A DNA stretch of 64,000 nucleotides from Halopseudomonas phragmitis. GTDB taxonomy: Bacteria > Pseudomonadota > Gammaproteobacteria > Pseudomonadales > Pseudomonadaceae. Below are positions 17,925-27,000 of the stretch, one piece after another (the first letter of the stretch is position 1; each line of letters begins with the position of its first letter). The position numbers and the translations under genes were made by a program. The notes under the pieces are model-generated. The model saw nothing but the letters and a program-made list of their open reading frames with translations, searched no databases and was not told the DNA's origin. Location of the stretch: positions 3,495,501 through 3,559,500 of the forward strand of contig NZ_CP020100.1 in assembly GCF_002056295.1 (NCBI RefSeq), in the 5' to 3' direction.

Positions 17925-20051
17925 TCAACTCTGACCGACCGTGGAAACGATGGTCACCTGCTTGCTGTCAGGAATTTCCTGGTACGACAGCACATGGGCT
18001 CCTGGGGTGGCGTAGCGAACAAACTTGGCCATCATGCCGCGGATCTGTCCGGCTACCAGCAGAATCGCCGGCTTGCCCTGAACTTCCTGACGCTGCACCG
18101 CGTCGGCCAGTGAGCGTTGCAGCTTCTCGGCCATACCCGGCTCCAGCAGAATCCCTTCGTCGCCACCCTGCCCTGCCTTCTGAAGGCTCTGAAGCAATAT
18201 CTGTTCCAACTTGGGATCAAGAGTGATGACAGGCAGCTCGGAGTCAAGCCCGACGAGGCCTTGAACGATGGAGCGCGACAAGGCCACACGCACGGCGCCA
18301 ATCAAGGCGCCGGGATCTTGACTCTTGCCCGACTGATTGGCGATCGCCTCGGCGATGGTGCGGATATCGCGAACCGGTACCTGTTCCTGCAGCAAGCCTT
18401 GCAGCACCTTGAGCAGCCCGGACAGGGAAATGATTCCCGGCACCAACTCCTCAGCCAGCTTGGGTGATGCCTTGGCCAGCACCTGCAACAACTGCTGAAC
18501 CTCTTCATGGCCAATCAGCTCGTGGGCATGTTTGTGCAAGATCTGGTTGAGATGAGTCGCGACTACGGTACTGGCATCGACCACGGTATAGCCCAGTGCC
18601 TGGGCCTGATCCTTCTGCATCGCCTCGATCCAGACTGCATCCAGGCCGAAGGCCGGATCCTTGCCGGCAATCCCCTTGATTTCGCCGAACACCTGACCAG
18701 GATTGATCGCCAGTTCGCGGTCAGGATGGATTTCCGCCTCGGCCACCCCAACACCCATCAAGGTGATGCGATAGGCATTGGGAGCCAGATCAAGATTGTC
18801 GCGGATATGCACCGAAGGCATCAGAAAGCCCAGGTCCTGGGACAACTTCTTGCGCACGCCCTTGATCCGCGCCAGCAACTGCCCACCCTGGTTGCGATCG
18901 ACCAGCGGAATCAGCCGGTAACCCACCTCAAGCCCGACCATGTCGACCGGCGTAACATCATCCCAGCCCAGCTCCTTGGCTTCCGGGCGCTGTACCGCGG
19001 GCAGCTCAGCCTGCTGACGCTCGACTTCGGCCACTTCCTTAGCCTTGATCTTCTGACGTTGGGCGATCCAGTAGGCCGCGCCGGCTGCCAGCGCACCCAG
19101 GCTGAGGAAGGACATGTGCGGCATACCGGGAATCAGCCCCATCACAATCAGGATCCCGGCCGCAATCGTCAGCGCCTTGGGCGAGGCAAACATTTGACGC
19201 TGGACCTGTTCGCCCATGTCTTCAGAGGTCGATACCCGGGTAACCATGATGGCCGCGGCGGTGGACAGCAGCAGCGAGGGAATCTGCGCAGCCAGGCCAT
19301 CACCGATGGTCAGCAGCACATAGATACGCCCGGCGTCGGTGAAGGCCAGATCATGCTGGGCCATACCGATCGCCAGTCCGCCGATGATATTGATCGCCAG
19401 AATCAGCAGACCAGCCACCGCATCACCGCGCACGAACTTGCTGGCACCGTCCATGGAGCCATAGAAGTCGGCCTCCTGGGCAACTTCCAGGCGCCGGCGC
19501 CGGGCCTCGTCCTGATCAATCAGTCCGGCATTGAGGTCAGCGTCGATGGCCATCTGCTTGCCTGGCATAGCATCCAGGGTGAAGCGCGCACTGACTTCGG
19601 AGATCCGCCCGGCCCCCTTGGTGACCACCACGAAGTTGATGATCATGAGGATCGCGAACACCACCAGACCGACTACGTAGTTACCGCCGATTACCACCTC
19701 GCCAAAGGCCTGGATCACCTTACCGGCAGCATCACCACCCTCATGACCATTGAGCAGCACCACCCGGGTCGAGGCTACGTTCAGCGCCAGGCGCAGCAAC
19801 GTGGCAACCAGCAGGATGGTCGGGAACACGGCAAAGTCCAGCGGCCGCAAGGCATAGGCACAGACCAGCAGCACCACCAACGCCAGAGCAATGTTGAAGG
19901 TGAAGAACACATCGAGCAGGAACGGCGGCATCGGCAGCATCATCATGCCGAGGATGACCAGCAGCAGGAACGGCACGCCGAGATTGCCGTGCCGCAGACC
20001 TGCCAGATTGGCCCGCATGGAAGTTACCAGTTGTCCGCGATCTACAGCCAT
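17925..20051 (-). CDS. flhA: Flagellar type III export gate protein FlhA
   Basis: A 708-residue export-gate protein. It has eight N-terminal membrane helices (GNLGVPFLLLVILGMMMLP onward), the FHIPEP signature loop region (GAGRISEVSARFTLDAMPGK) and a large cytoplasmic C-terminal domain that docks substrate-chaperone complexes. The start at 20051 (MAVDRGQLVTS) matches the usual length. Starts at 20069 and 20111 are also open but would fall closer to the proposed sigma-54 promoter and lack ribosome sites. Confidence 0.95.
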   Translation of the reverse strand: MAVDRGQLVTSMRANLAGLRHGNLGVPFLLLVILGMMMLPMPPFLLDVFFTFNIALALVVLLVCAYALRPLDFAVFPTILLVATLLRLALNVASTRVVLLNGHEGGDAAGKVIQAFGEVVIGGNYVVGLVVFAILMIINFVVVTKGAGRISEVSARFTLDAMPGKQMAIDADLNAGLIDQDEARRRRLEVAQEADFYGSMDGASKFVRGDAVAGLLILAINIIGGLAIGMAQHDLAFTDAGRIYVLLTIGDGLAAQIPSLLLSTAAAIMVTRVSTSEDMGEQVQRQMFASPKALTIAAGILIVMGLIPGMPHMSFLSLGALAAGAAYWIAQRQKIKAKEVAEVERQQAELPAVQRPEAKELGWDDVTPVDMVGLEVGYRLIPLVDRNQGGQLLARIKGVRKKLSQDLGFLMPSVHIRDNLDLAPNAYRITLMGVGVAEAEIHPDRELAINPGQVFGEIKGIAGKDPAFGLDAVWIEAMQKDQAQALGYTVVDASTVVATHLNQILHKHAHELIGHEEVQQLLQVLAKASPKLAEELVPGIISLSGLLKVLQGLLQEQVPVRDIRTIAEAIANQSGKSQDPGALIGAVRVALSRSIVQGLVGLDSELPVITLDPKLEQILLQSLQKAGQGGDEGILLEPGMAEKLQRSLADAVQRQEVQGKPAILLVAGQIRGMMAKFVRYATPGAHVLSYQEIPDSKQVTIVSTVGQS

Positions 20052-20106
20052 GCCCTTGCAATTCCCCATCAATAATTTGACGCAAAACGTCCAATACACG
20101 GCTATA

Positions 20107-20122
20107 CGCAAGAACCGTTCCA
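20107..20122 (-). promoter_or_regulatory. Sigma-54 (-24/-12) promoter candidate for flhA
   Basis: On the minus strand the sequence is TGGAAC-N5-TTGCG, one mismatch from TGGCAC at -24 and a good TTGC at -12 with exact GG-N10-GC spacing. It lies about 56-71 bases before the chosen flhA start. In P. aeruginosa flhA belongs to the FleQ/sigma-54 flagellar class, which fits. No FleQ site was identified. Confidence 0.6.
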
Positions 20123-20218
20123 GCCTGGCAAGACTCTAAATAATCCGCACCCGGTGCTATGCTATTGCCGTTGGCTGTTTGCTCAATCGACGCATTGGCC
20201 CGTACCAGAAGAGAGTTC

Positions 20219-21421
20219 ATGCGCACCTATTCCGTTCTGCTGCTGAGTGCCCTTGCACTGGCTCTTGCCGGCTGCGAGTCATTACCTGATCGTCAGGATA
20301 CCGACGACAGATCCGGTGCCTGGTGGAGCAACACAGACAGGCTCCTGCGCCTGCTCAACGACGACCCACAACCTGAAAAAGCGCGCCAGGCGGAAGTCGA
20401 GGCCCTGTTTGCCCAGCCTTACATCGACCCACTGACCCGTTACCTGGAAACCCACGCCCAGGACGAGGATTACGCCGCCCAGCACCAGCGCGTTAGCAAT
20501 GAACGTGATCGCCGCTGCGCTGAAGTCGCTGCCATCTACCGTCAGCGCCCAGCTAATCAGGACAATCTGAATCGCTACCGCCAGGGCTACCAATACTCCT
20601 GCCCCGAGGACGTCAAGCAGTTTGCCTCCCGGGTCGCTCAGCAGCGCCCAAGCCCCGCCACCGTCCAACCACAGGTCGAAGCAGGCCCCTCGCCCAGCCG
20701 CCAGCAAGCCAACGACTGCTATCTGCTGTTTACCATTCGCAATCTGCAACAGGCACGCCAAAGCTGTCAGGCGCCAGCCGAACAGGGCGACGCCCAGGCC
20801 CAGCACCACCTGGCCAGCCTGCATCACACCGCCAACGAGCATGCCAGCGCCTTTGACTGGGCCCAGCGCTCTGCCGCTCAGGGTTACGCTCCCGGGCAGT
20901 TGCTGCTCGGCCAGCTTTACCAGCAGGGACTGGGCGTGGAACAGGATGAGCGCCAGGCCCTTGCCTGGCTGGAGCGGGCCGCCAATCAACGCCTGGCCGA
21001 GGCGCGTCATGTTTTGGCCCTGGCCTACCGCCAGGGCCAGGGCACCGCGCCAGATCCGGACAAGGCTCAACGGCTGCTGACCCTGGCCGCCAATCAGGAT
21101 TATCTGCCGGCCCAATTGCTGCTGGCCGAGCTGTATCAGACCGGCGAACTGGCCGGGCCCGGCAAGAGCCGCCAATGGCTTGAGCGCGCTGCCAATCAGG
21201 GTTCGGCCGAAGCCCAGTACCGGCTCGGCAACAGCTATGCGCAAGGCATCGACGGGCCGCGTGACAATCAGGAGGCTTATGTCTGGTATAGCCTGGCCCT
21301 ACTCAACGGCGAGCAACGCGCACGACCGAGAGTCGAGCAACTGACCGGACAACTCAACCAGGAACAATTGCGCCTGGCCCAGGCCCGCATTCAGGCCACC
21401 CTCAACGGCAGGCGGCCCTGA
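20219..21421 (+). CDS. Sel1-repeat (TPR-like) lipoprotein
   Basis: A 400-residue envelope protein. The start at 20219 gives a lipoprotein signal with lipobox LALAGC. A second half made of Sel1-type helical repeats follows (patterns such as GYAPGQLLLGQLYQQGLGV, AEARHVLALAYRQGQGT, AEAQYRLGNSYAQGIDG). Such proteins act as scaffolds, and no substrate can be named. It is transcribed divergently from flhA and is separated by only two bases from the GGDEF/EAL gene, so the two are probably cotranscribed and may work together. Confidence 0.8.
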   Translation: MRTYSVLLLSALALALAGCESLPDRQDTDDRSGAWWSNTDRLLRLLNDDPQPEKARQAEVEALFAQPYIDPLTRYLETHAQDEDYAAQHQRVSNERDRRCAEVAAIYRQRPANQDNLNRYRQGYQYSCPEDVKQFASRVAQQRPSPATVQPQVEAGPSPSRQQANDCYLLFTIRNLQQARQSCQAPAEQGDAQAQHHLASLHHTANEHASAFDWAQRSAAQGYAPGQLLLGQLYQQGLGVEQDERQALAWLERAANQRLAEARHVLALAYRQGQGTAPDPDKAQRLLTLAANQDYLPAQLLLAELYQTGELAGPGKSRQWLERAANQGSAEAQYRLGNSYAQGIDGPRDNQEAYVWYSLALLNGEQRARPRVEQLTGQLNQEQLRLAQARIQATLNGRRP

Positions 21422-21423
21422 TC

Positions 21424-23757
21424 ATGCTCGGCGTGCGGTCGGTGCGTCGTGGCATCATGTTGATCCTCGGTCTGCTGGTCGCGCTGTTCATTGCCGGCAT
21501 GTGGTTGATGTCCAGCCTGAACCTGGGGTTTGCCCAACAGGCCATGTCGGACCTGCGTCAGCGCCAGATTGCCGACACCTTCTACGCCAACCTCGACCGC
21601 ATCAATGCTCACCACCAGCGAATGGAACAGCACACCGCCGAACTCGCGCATCTGGGCGAGTTGCTGTATCGCCAGCGACGGGTGCTGCCGAACCCGCGCA
21701 GCATTCTTGATCAGACCCTGCGCGAAGCCCTGGGCGACTTTCCCGAGGCCTTTGCCGCCGGCTTGTGGTTCCAGACCGCCACGCTGACCGAAAGCCCCTT
21801 TGCCCTGTATGCCTGGCGTGAAGGCGAACGGATTCAGGTGCAGCGCAGCCTGAGTTCCTGGTACACCAGCGACTGGTATCAGCGCATCATTGAGCCCGCC
21901 GGCCAGCCTGATGATCAGACCGCACGTTTCAACTGGACACCCGCCTACTACAAGGCCCAGATCAACAATGTGGTCATCAGCCTTAGCACCCTGATGTACG
22001 ATGACCAGCAGACCCGTATCGGCATGGCGTCCACCGACTGGCGCGCCGACCAGATCATTCGCCTGGTGAGCCGGGTGGAAGTCACCCCTGGCGCCTTTGC
22101 CTTCCTGATCGACAGCGAAAACCGCAACCTGTCCAGCCTGGCTCAAGCCGAAGACATTGAGCACGCACAGCGGCTGATGGACACCATTACCGCCAGCCAG
22201 TTGCACCAGCAACTCGGCACCCCGGTGCTTGATAACCGCATGTCCAGTCGCCAGTTGGCCTCACCAATGCAGACTCTGAGCCTGGTAGTTGACGACGAAG
22301 ACTACGCCCTGTTCTTCTCCCTGACCCAGGCCGGCATGGTGTTTGGCATCGGCGTACCGCAAGTCGAGATCGATGCGGTACTAGCGCCCATGCGCCAGAG
22401 CAATCTGCGTATCGTCCTGCTGATCGGCAGTGTGTTGCTGCTGCTGTCAGGCTGGATTCTGTATCTGGTCGCCGGCACATTGCGCCAACTGCACACTTTG
22501 TATACCGACAGCCTGACCCGGCTGCCCAACCGCTCCAAATTGCTGCTAGAACTCGAACAAAGCGGGACCGGCTCGCTGATCCTGCTTAATCTTGATGCGT
22601 TCAAGGAGATCAACGATTTTTATGGTCATCAGTGCGGTGATTACGTTATCCGCCAGTTGGCCAGAGCCCTGGGCGAATATCTCGATAGCGCCCCTGGCTG
22701 GAACAACAGCCAGCTTTACCGCATGCCAGCCGATGAAATCGCCATCTGGCTGCCTGGACAGCACGGCCCGCAGGCCTTGCAGCAACGCCTGACTGCGCTG
22801 CAGAACTTCGTCAGCGGCCTGAACCTGATCTGGCAAGGACAGGATATCCCGCTGCACGCCAGCCTTGGCCTGGCCAGCAGTTGGCAAACCGACGGCAGCC
22901 TGCTCAGCGGCGAACAGTTGCTGACCTCGGCCAACATGGCGTTGAAGCTGGCTCGGATCAATCAGCGTCACTTCGTGGTGTATGACCCGGCCCACCGCGC
23001 CAGGGAAACCTACGAGCACAACCTGACCTGGGCCAACCGCCTCAAATTGGCTCTGGAGCAAGGACGGATCGTGCCGTACTTTCAGCCGATCATGGAGCTC
23101 AATAGCGGCCGCATTGAGAAATTCGAGTGTCTGACCCGGATGCTGGATGGTGATGGCGAGCCGGTCAGCCCCGGCCAGTTCCTGGCCGTCTCCAAACGGA
23201 TCCGCCTGTACCGCTTCATCACCCGCAGCATGGTCGAGCAGTGTTTCCAGCGTTTTGCCGGCAACGACTACGAGTTTTCCCTCAACCTCTCCTGCGAAGA
23301 TTTGCTGGATACCGGCCTGACCCGGTTCATTCTTGAGCACCTGCAGAACAGCCAGATCGCCCGGCGGGTCATCTTTGAGATCCTTGAGTCCGAAGGGATC
23401 GAGAACTACACCGCCGTACGCCAGTTCATCGACCAGGCCAAGGCTCTGGGCTGCCGGATCGCGATTGACGACTTCGGCACCGGTTACTCCAACTTCGAGC
23501 ACCTGCTGCGCCTGAATGTCGATATGATCAAGATCGATGGCAGCCTGATCCGCCAACTCGGCAGCGACCCCAACGCCCTGACACTGACCCGCGGCATTGT
23601 CCGTTTTGCCAGGGAGCTGGGGATACAGACTGTGGCTGAGTTCGTTCACAGTCCGCAAGTACTGGAGCAAGTGCGGGATCTGGGCATCGACTTCGCTCAG
23701 GGTGCCAGCATCGGCATGCCGTCAGCCGAACTGATTACCCGGATAGAGGCTCTCTGA
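21424..23757 (+). CDS. Membrane GGDEF/EAL protein with degenerate GGDEF site
   Basis: A 777-residue cyclic-di-GMP protein. It has an N-terminal membrane helix, a periplasmic sensor region of about 300 residues (Cache-like by length, not proven), a second membrane helix (about 325-350), a GGDEF domain and an EAL domain. The GGDEF site is replaced by M-P-A-D-E, so cyclase activity is unlikely. The EAL signature reads ECL, but the other catalytic motifs are present (LNLSCEDLL, IFEILESEGI, IAIDDFGTGYSN, IKIDGSLI, TVAEFV). It is most likely a phosphodiesterase. It follows the Sel1 lipoprotein by two bases. Confidence 0.85.
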   Translation: MLGVRSVRRGIMLILGLLVALFIAGMWLMSSLNLGFAQQAMSDLRQRQIADTFYANLDRINAHHQRMEQHTAELAHLGELLYRQRRVLPNPRSILDQTLREALGDFPEAFAAGLWFQTATLTESPFALYAWREGERIQVQRSLSSWYTSDWYQRIIEPAGQPDDQTARFNWTPAYYKAQINNVVISLSTLMYDDQQTRIGMASTDWRADQIIRLVSRVEVTPGAFAFLIDSENRNLSSLAQAEDIEHAQRLMDTITASQLHQQLGTPVLDNRMSSRQLASPMQTLSLVVDDEDYALFFSLTQAGMVFGIGVPQVEIDAVLAPMRQSNLRIVLLIGSVLLLLSGWILYLVAGTLRQLHTLYTDSLTRLPNRSKLLLELEQSGTGSLILLNLDAFKEINDFYGHQCGDYVIRQLARALGEYLDSAPGWNNSQLYRMPADEIAIWLPGQHGPQALQQRLTALQNFVSGLNLIWQGQDIPLHASLGLASSWQTDGSLLSGEQLLTSANMALKLARINQRHFVVYDPAHRARETYEHNLTWANRLKLALEQGRIVPYFQPIMELNSGRIEKFECLTRMLDGDGEPVSPGQFLAVSKRIRLYRFITRSMVEQCFQRFAGNDYEFSLNLSCEDLLDTGLTRFILEHLQNSQIARRVIFEILESEGIENYTAVRQFIDQAKALGCRIAIDDFGTGYSNFEHLLRLNVDMIKIDGSLIRQLGSDPNALTLTRGIVRFARELGIQTVAEFVHSPQVLEQVRDLGIDFAQGASIGMPSAELITRIEAL

Positions 23758-23758
23758 A

Positions 23759-24202
23759 TCAGTGTGCGATGATGTCCCGACCCAGCGGCCGCAACCGGGT
23801 CAGCAGACGACGCTGGGTTGCTGGCGCAATCCCCTCCTCGTCCATCGCCGCCGCCAGATCCTCGAGCATGGCCTGGAACTCGGATTCGGTGATACTCATG
23901 CCGGCATGGGCTTCTGCCATGCTGTCGCCTTGATATTGGCAGGGACCGCCACTTTCGGTACACAACTGCTCGATCAGTTGGATACGTAAGCGCTCGAAGT
24001 CTGCTTCAGCGAAGTGATGCACAATGCGCTGATCATCAGCAATCCGGAACAACAGCCCGTCAACCACCCGACTGATACCGGCAAGCCCACCCAGTTCGAC
24101 AAACAAGCTGCCATCCGGCGGCTGCGGCTGCGACTCCGGTGGCCCGGATCGACACCCCCACAACGCCAACAGACTGATCAGGATGATCGCCAAAACACGC
24201 AT
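23759..24202 (-). CDS. Truncated haemoglobin (group 1-like) with lipoprotein signal
   Basis: A 147-residue protein. The start at 24202 gives MRVLAIILISLLALWGC, a lipoprotein signal with lipobox cysteine C17. It continues into a globin domain containing LFVELGGLAGISRVVDGL, HHFAEADFERL and the proximal-histidine segment MAEAHAGM (H99). Truncated haemoglobins bind O2 or NO and are normally cytoplasmic, so envelope export is unusual. GGAGG lies 13 bases before this ATG. An upstream ATG at 24247 would bury the signal peptide. It converges on the GGDEF/EAL gene, with a one-base gap. Confidence 0.82.
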   Translation of the reverse strand: MRVLAIILISLLALWGCRSGPPESQPQPPDGSLFVELGGLAGISRVVDGLLFRIADDQRIVHHFAEADFERLRIQLIEQLCTESGGPCQYQGDSMAEAHAGMSITESEFQAMLEDLAAAMDEEGIAPATQRRLLTRLRPLGRDIIAH

Positions 24203-24289
24203 TTTCGTTTCCCGCCTCCAATTCCGGACTGGACTCAAGCCCGTCAACCGTTAGCATAGAGCATCCCGTTCGCGTAATCAGGAGTTTTC

Positions 24290-25288
24290 ATGAGCGCCTC
24301 CGCCGTTCGCCTGTCCGTACTCGACTTGTGCCCGATAGTACAGGGCTCAACCCCGGCTCAGGCCCTGCGCAACGCCCAGGCTCTGGCTCGCCATGCTGAG
24401 AACGAAGGCTTTCAACGCTACTGGGTAGCCGAACATCACAACATGACCGGCATTGCCTCGGCCGCCACCTCGGTGGTCATGGGCTACCTGGCGGCCAGCA
24501 CCGAACGCATCCGCATCGGTTCCGGCGGCATCATGCTGCCCAACCATGCTCCGCTGCAGATCGCCGAACAGTTCGGCACACTGGAATCGCTGTACCCCGG
24601 CCGTATCGACCTGGGCCTGGGGCGCGCGCCCGGCACCGACCCGGCTACAGCCGCAGCCTTGCGCCGCGGTCGCGCCGACGGTGAAGATTTCCCCGAGATG
24701 CTGGCTGAGCTGCGAGCCCTGTTCGCTCCGTCCCAGCCTGGGCAGCGACTGCAGGCAGTTCCCGGTGCCGGGCTGGACATTCCCATCTGGCTGCTCGGCT
24801 CCAGCACCTACAGCGCCCAACTGGCCGGCAGCCTGGGCCTGCCCTTTGCCTTCGCCGGACAGTTTTCACCGGACTATATGTACGCCGCGTTGAACGCCTA
24901 TCGCGACCACTTCCAAAGCTCGCCAGATCTGCAACAGCCCTACTTCATGCTTGGCATCAATGCCTACGTCGCCGAAAGCACCGAGCAGGCCCAGTTCCTC
25001 GCCAGTTCTCACCAGCAGGCCTTTCTCAACCTGCGCCGAGGCCAGCCCGGCCCACTGCCGCCACCCGTTGCCGACATCGACAGCCTGTGGCAGCCGCATG
25101 AGCGCCACATGGTCCTCTCGACCCTGGCCGGCACCCTGATGGGTGATGAAGCTACGGTCGCCAACCAGTTAAGCGACTTGCTGGAACGGACCGGGGTCGA
25201 CGAACTGATCGTCAACTGCAGCATCTTTGATCAGGCGCTGCGCCGTGAAAGCTACAGCCGGCTTCAGAAGGTGGCCGCGAAACTCTAG
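24290..25288 (+). CDS. LLM-class (luciferase-like) flavin-dependent oxidoreductase
   Basis: A 332-residue luciferase-like monooxygenase with the TIM-barrel pattern of this class: [18 protein letters not shown] at the N terminus, [31 protein letters not shown], and [15 protein letters not shown]. It belongs to the subgroup annotated MsnO8/YhbW-like, and the substrate cannot be inferred. A GGAG-type site precedes the ATG. It stands alone, with a hairpin and tRNA-Gly downstream. Confidence 0.88.
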   Translation: MSASAVRLSVLDLCPIVQGSTPAQALRNAQALARHAENEGFQRYWVAEHHNMTGIASAATSVVMGYLAASTERIRIGSGGIMLPNHAPLQIAEQFGTLESLYPGRIDLGLGRAPGTDPATAAALRRGRADGEDFPEMLAELRALFAPSQPGQRLQAVPGAGLDIPIWLLGSSTYSAQLAGSLGLPFAFAGQFSPDYMYAALNAYRDHFQSSPDLQQPYFMLGINAYVAESTEQAQFLASSHQQAFLNLRRGQPGPLPPPVADIDSLWQPHERHMVLSTLAGTLMGDEATVANQLSDLLERTGVDELIVNCSIFDQALRRESYSRLQKVAAKL

Positions 25289-25324
25289 CGCCCCCTTCCC
25301 AGCCAGCCACAACTCTGGTAAAAA

Positions 25325-25352
25325 GAGCGCCTGCCGAATTCCGGCAGCGCTC
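25325..25352 (-). terminator. Hairpin with U-tract on the minus strand, just before tRNA-Gly
   Basis: An 11-bp stem with one bulged base (GAGCG/CGCTC outside, CTGCCG/CGGCAG inside) and a 5-base loop. On the minus strand it is followed by TTTTT, so it would work as an intrinsic terminator for transcripts running leftward past the tRNA. On the plus strand it lacks a U-tract. It may simply insulate the luciferase-like gene from the tRNA. Confidence 0.45.
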
Positions 25353-25356
25353 CCAA

Positions 25357-25430
25357 GCGGGTGTAGCTCAATGGTAGAGCAGAAGCTTCCCAAGCTTACG
25401 ACGAGGGTTCGATTCCCTTCACCCGCTCCA
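25357..25430 (+). tRNA. tRNA-Gly (anticodon CCC), CCA encoded
   Basis: A 74-base cloverleaf: acceptor stem GCGGGTG/CACCCGC, D arm GCTC/GAGC with AATGGTA loop, anticodon loop TTCCCAA giving CCC at 34-36, T arm with TTCGATT, discriminator T and encoded CCA. It resembles E. coli glyU. The first anticodon-stem pair appears as G27 opposite A43, a mismatch, while the other four pairs are Watson-Crick. It is the only RNA gene seen in the window. Confidence 0.95.
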
Positions 25431-25713
25431 GTAACTCATTGATATTAAAAACTTATCAGCTCAAAAATCGCTAGATTTCGATAAAGTGTCGAAAAGCGGA
25501 TTTATTCCCCATGCCAATCCATTCGGCAAATTTCTGCCAAGGCATCAAAGAAAGTCGGGCATCCGACTAGCTTTTGAAGGTCAAGACCTTTCATATCCAT
25601 CTGCTTTGTTCCACTATGTTCAGCATTAGCAGGCCTTGCTGAAGACCTTGAAGACCTACCCACAACGCGCCCTATGGCTGATCACAGGGAAGGTAGCGCC
25701 CGAAGGAATGGAC

Positions 25714-26451
25714 ATGGATGAGCATCTAAAACGACAAATCGAAAGCTTGAAACCAAGCATTGATGACGCACCAACCAGAGTACGGAAACAAAAGAACAAA
25801 AGCCCCATAGGTATCTCGACCATACTGGCCATCAGTTTGATAGGTGGCATCATTTATATGGGCGACAGGAACGGATGGGCCGACCACCTAAAGCAGCATA
25901 TAGCGCCACCCACGGCAGGCATGAAGCAAGAACATGCACCTGTATCGGTAACAGACCAGAGAATAAACATTGGTGAAGCCTCCGAAGCTGCCAAAGATAT
26001 TTACCTGGAACAAGTGAACAAGATGCTTCACCAGAGTACCGAATGGGGACTATGTGAGGCCTACAAGAGCAGCCAGTCGGAGCTAGGCAAGGCTATCAGG
26101 CAACAAAACTGCAAGCCTAACCCAGTAGCTGAAATTGAATGGATAGATAACACCACAGGAAACAGCTCTGAAAGACAAACGGTATTCACTGATGAGAACT
26201 ATCGACCATCAGGGACAGTAAACACAATCAGAATGCCGAGACCTGAAGCTGCTCAGCAAAGCACACCTCAGCGTACACAGCCATATGTAACGGTAGTAAA
26301 GGAGACGAAGTTTAGCTGTGGACCATTCAGAGAAGGGTCACCAGAGTGCAGGCAGCATAAAGCAAGGATGCAACAGCACTGGCGAAGGGCATGCGATATC
26401 AATCAGAACTCACATGCATGTACACAAGCAAACCGCTATGACCTCAGGTAA
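25714..26451 (+). CDS. Unrecognised single-pass membrane protein in a low-GC patch
   Basis: A 245-residue protein of no family I recognise. A short charged N terminus, one membrane segment (about residues 34-50, around ISTILAISLIGGIIYM), then a polar periplasmic domain with several cysteines clustered toward the C terminus (KFSCGPF, SPECRQH, RRACDIN, SHACTQ), suggesting disulfides. The start at 25714 is preferred because GAAGGA sits six bases upstream. A TTG start at 25636 is also open. Base composition is well below the neighbours, and it lies just after a tRNA, so recent acquisition is likely. Confidence 0.6.
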   Translation: MDEHLKRQIESLKPSIDDAPTRVRKQKNKSPIGISTILAISLIGGIIYMGDRNGWADHLKQHIAPPTAGMKQEHAPVSVTDQRINIGEASEAAKDIYLEQVNKMLHQSTEWGLCEAYKSSQSELGKAIRQQNCKPNPVAEIEWIDNTTGNSSERQTVFTDENYRPSGTVNTIRMPRPEAAQQSTPQRTQPYVTVVKETKFSCGPFREGSPECRQHKARMQQHWRRACDINQNSHACTQANRYDLR

Positions 26452-26479
26452 ATCACATTCAGCATGAGGCTGTCGAAGA

Positions 26480-26509
26480 AGTGTTGAACACACTTGCAGT
26501 CTGACTGCA
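26480..26509. repeat. Two small adjacent inverted repeats
   Basis: AGTGT-N5-ACACT (26480-26494) is followed at once by TGCAGTC-T-GACTGCA (26495-26509), in the gap between the low-GC gene and the secDF leader ORF. They have no U-tract, so are not clear terminators, and could be operator sites or a remnant of the insertion boundary. Confidence 0.35.
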
Positions 26510-26607
26510 TCCGAACACACTCAGTCCGGCTCCTGACCACAGACACACTGTCATTATCCACCCCGATAGCTTAGTATTCACGGGTGTCTCTTGAGTAAAT
26601 CACCCCC

Positions 26608-27000
26608 ATGGGCCAGGCAGTGCACCCCAAAATGACAGCAGTCCCGCAACGGTCGATGACCAGGCTGGCTTTCGCCTGGCTGTTGCTGTGCGCCATGCTA
26701 TTTGGGCTCAATGCCACGGCTCTGGGCGTGCAGGCTGGGGCTGGCAATGGCTTTGTCAGCCAGGCCGAACAACTGTTCTTTGCCTCGCATGCCGACAACA
26801 TCCGGCTGATCAATGACACTCGGTCCACAAGCCCGACAAGTGATGGCTTGCCCGACCTGCTAGAGCAGGCCCTGATTGCCGCCCTGATCCTGACGGCACC
26901 GGCCCATCGAGCCAGCTTCCCTTATGTCACCCAGCACGCCAACCTCCCGGCAGCGGCCCACTACCTAAGACCCTCCCCACGCGCGCCCCCAGCAGTCTGA
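26608..27000 (+). CDS. Putative secretion-monitoring arrest peptide (RAPP type) upstream of secDF
   Basis: An open frame of up to 130 codons. A hydrophobic signal-like segment (RLAFAWLLLCAMLFGLNATALG) starts after a few residues. No enzyme domain is visible in the rest, and the last residues are P-R-A-P-P-A-V-stop. R-A-P-P is the arrest motif of the ApdA/ApdP nascent peptides, which are encoded upstream of Sec/YidC components and stall ribosomes until pulled by the export machinery. SecDF is the next gene, 57 bases away, with its ribosome site in a helix that includes the end of this ORF. Possible ATG starts are 26608, 26632 and 26656, none with a strong ribosome site. Function is inferred; no homologue was searched. 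Confidence 0.68.
   Translation: MGQAVHPKMTAVPQRSMTRLAFAWLLLCAMLFGLNATALGVQAGAGNGFVSQAEQLFFASHADNIRLINDTRSTSPTSDGLPDLLEQALIAALILTAPAHRASFPYVTQHANLPAAAHYLRPSPRAPPAV

Noticed and set aside
18507-20075. A 522-codon open frame on the plus strand opposite flhA
   Set aside because: The frame is a shadow of the high-GC flhA codon pattern. Its product is rich in His, Gln, Arg and Gly, has no domain, and flhA itself is unmistakable.
25431-27000. Integrative element with a duplicated tRNA-Gly 3' end
   Set aside because: No second copy of the tRNA 3' sequence and no integrase were found downstream, so an att site cannot be claimed.
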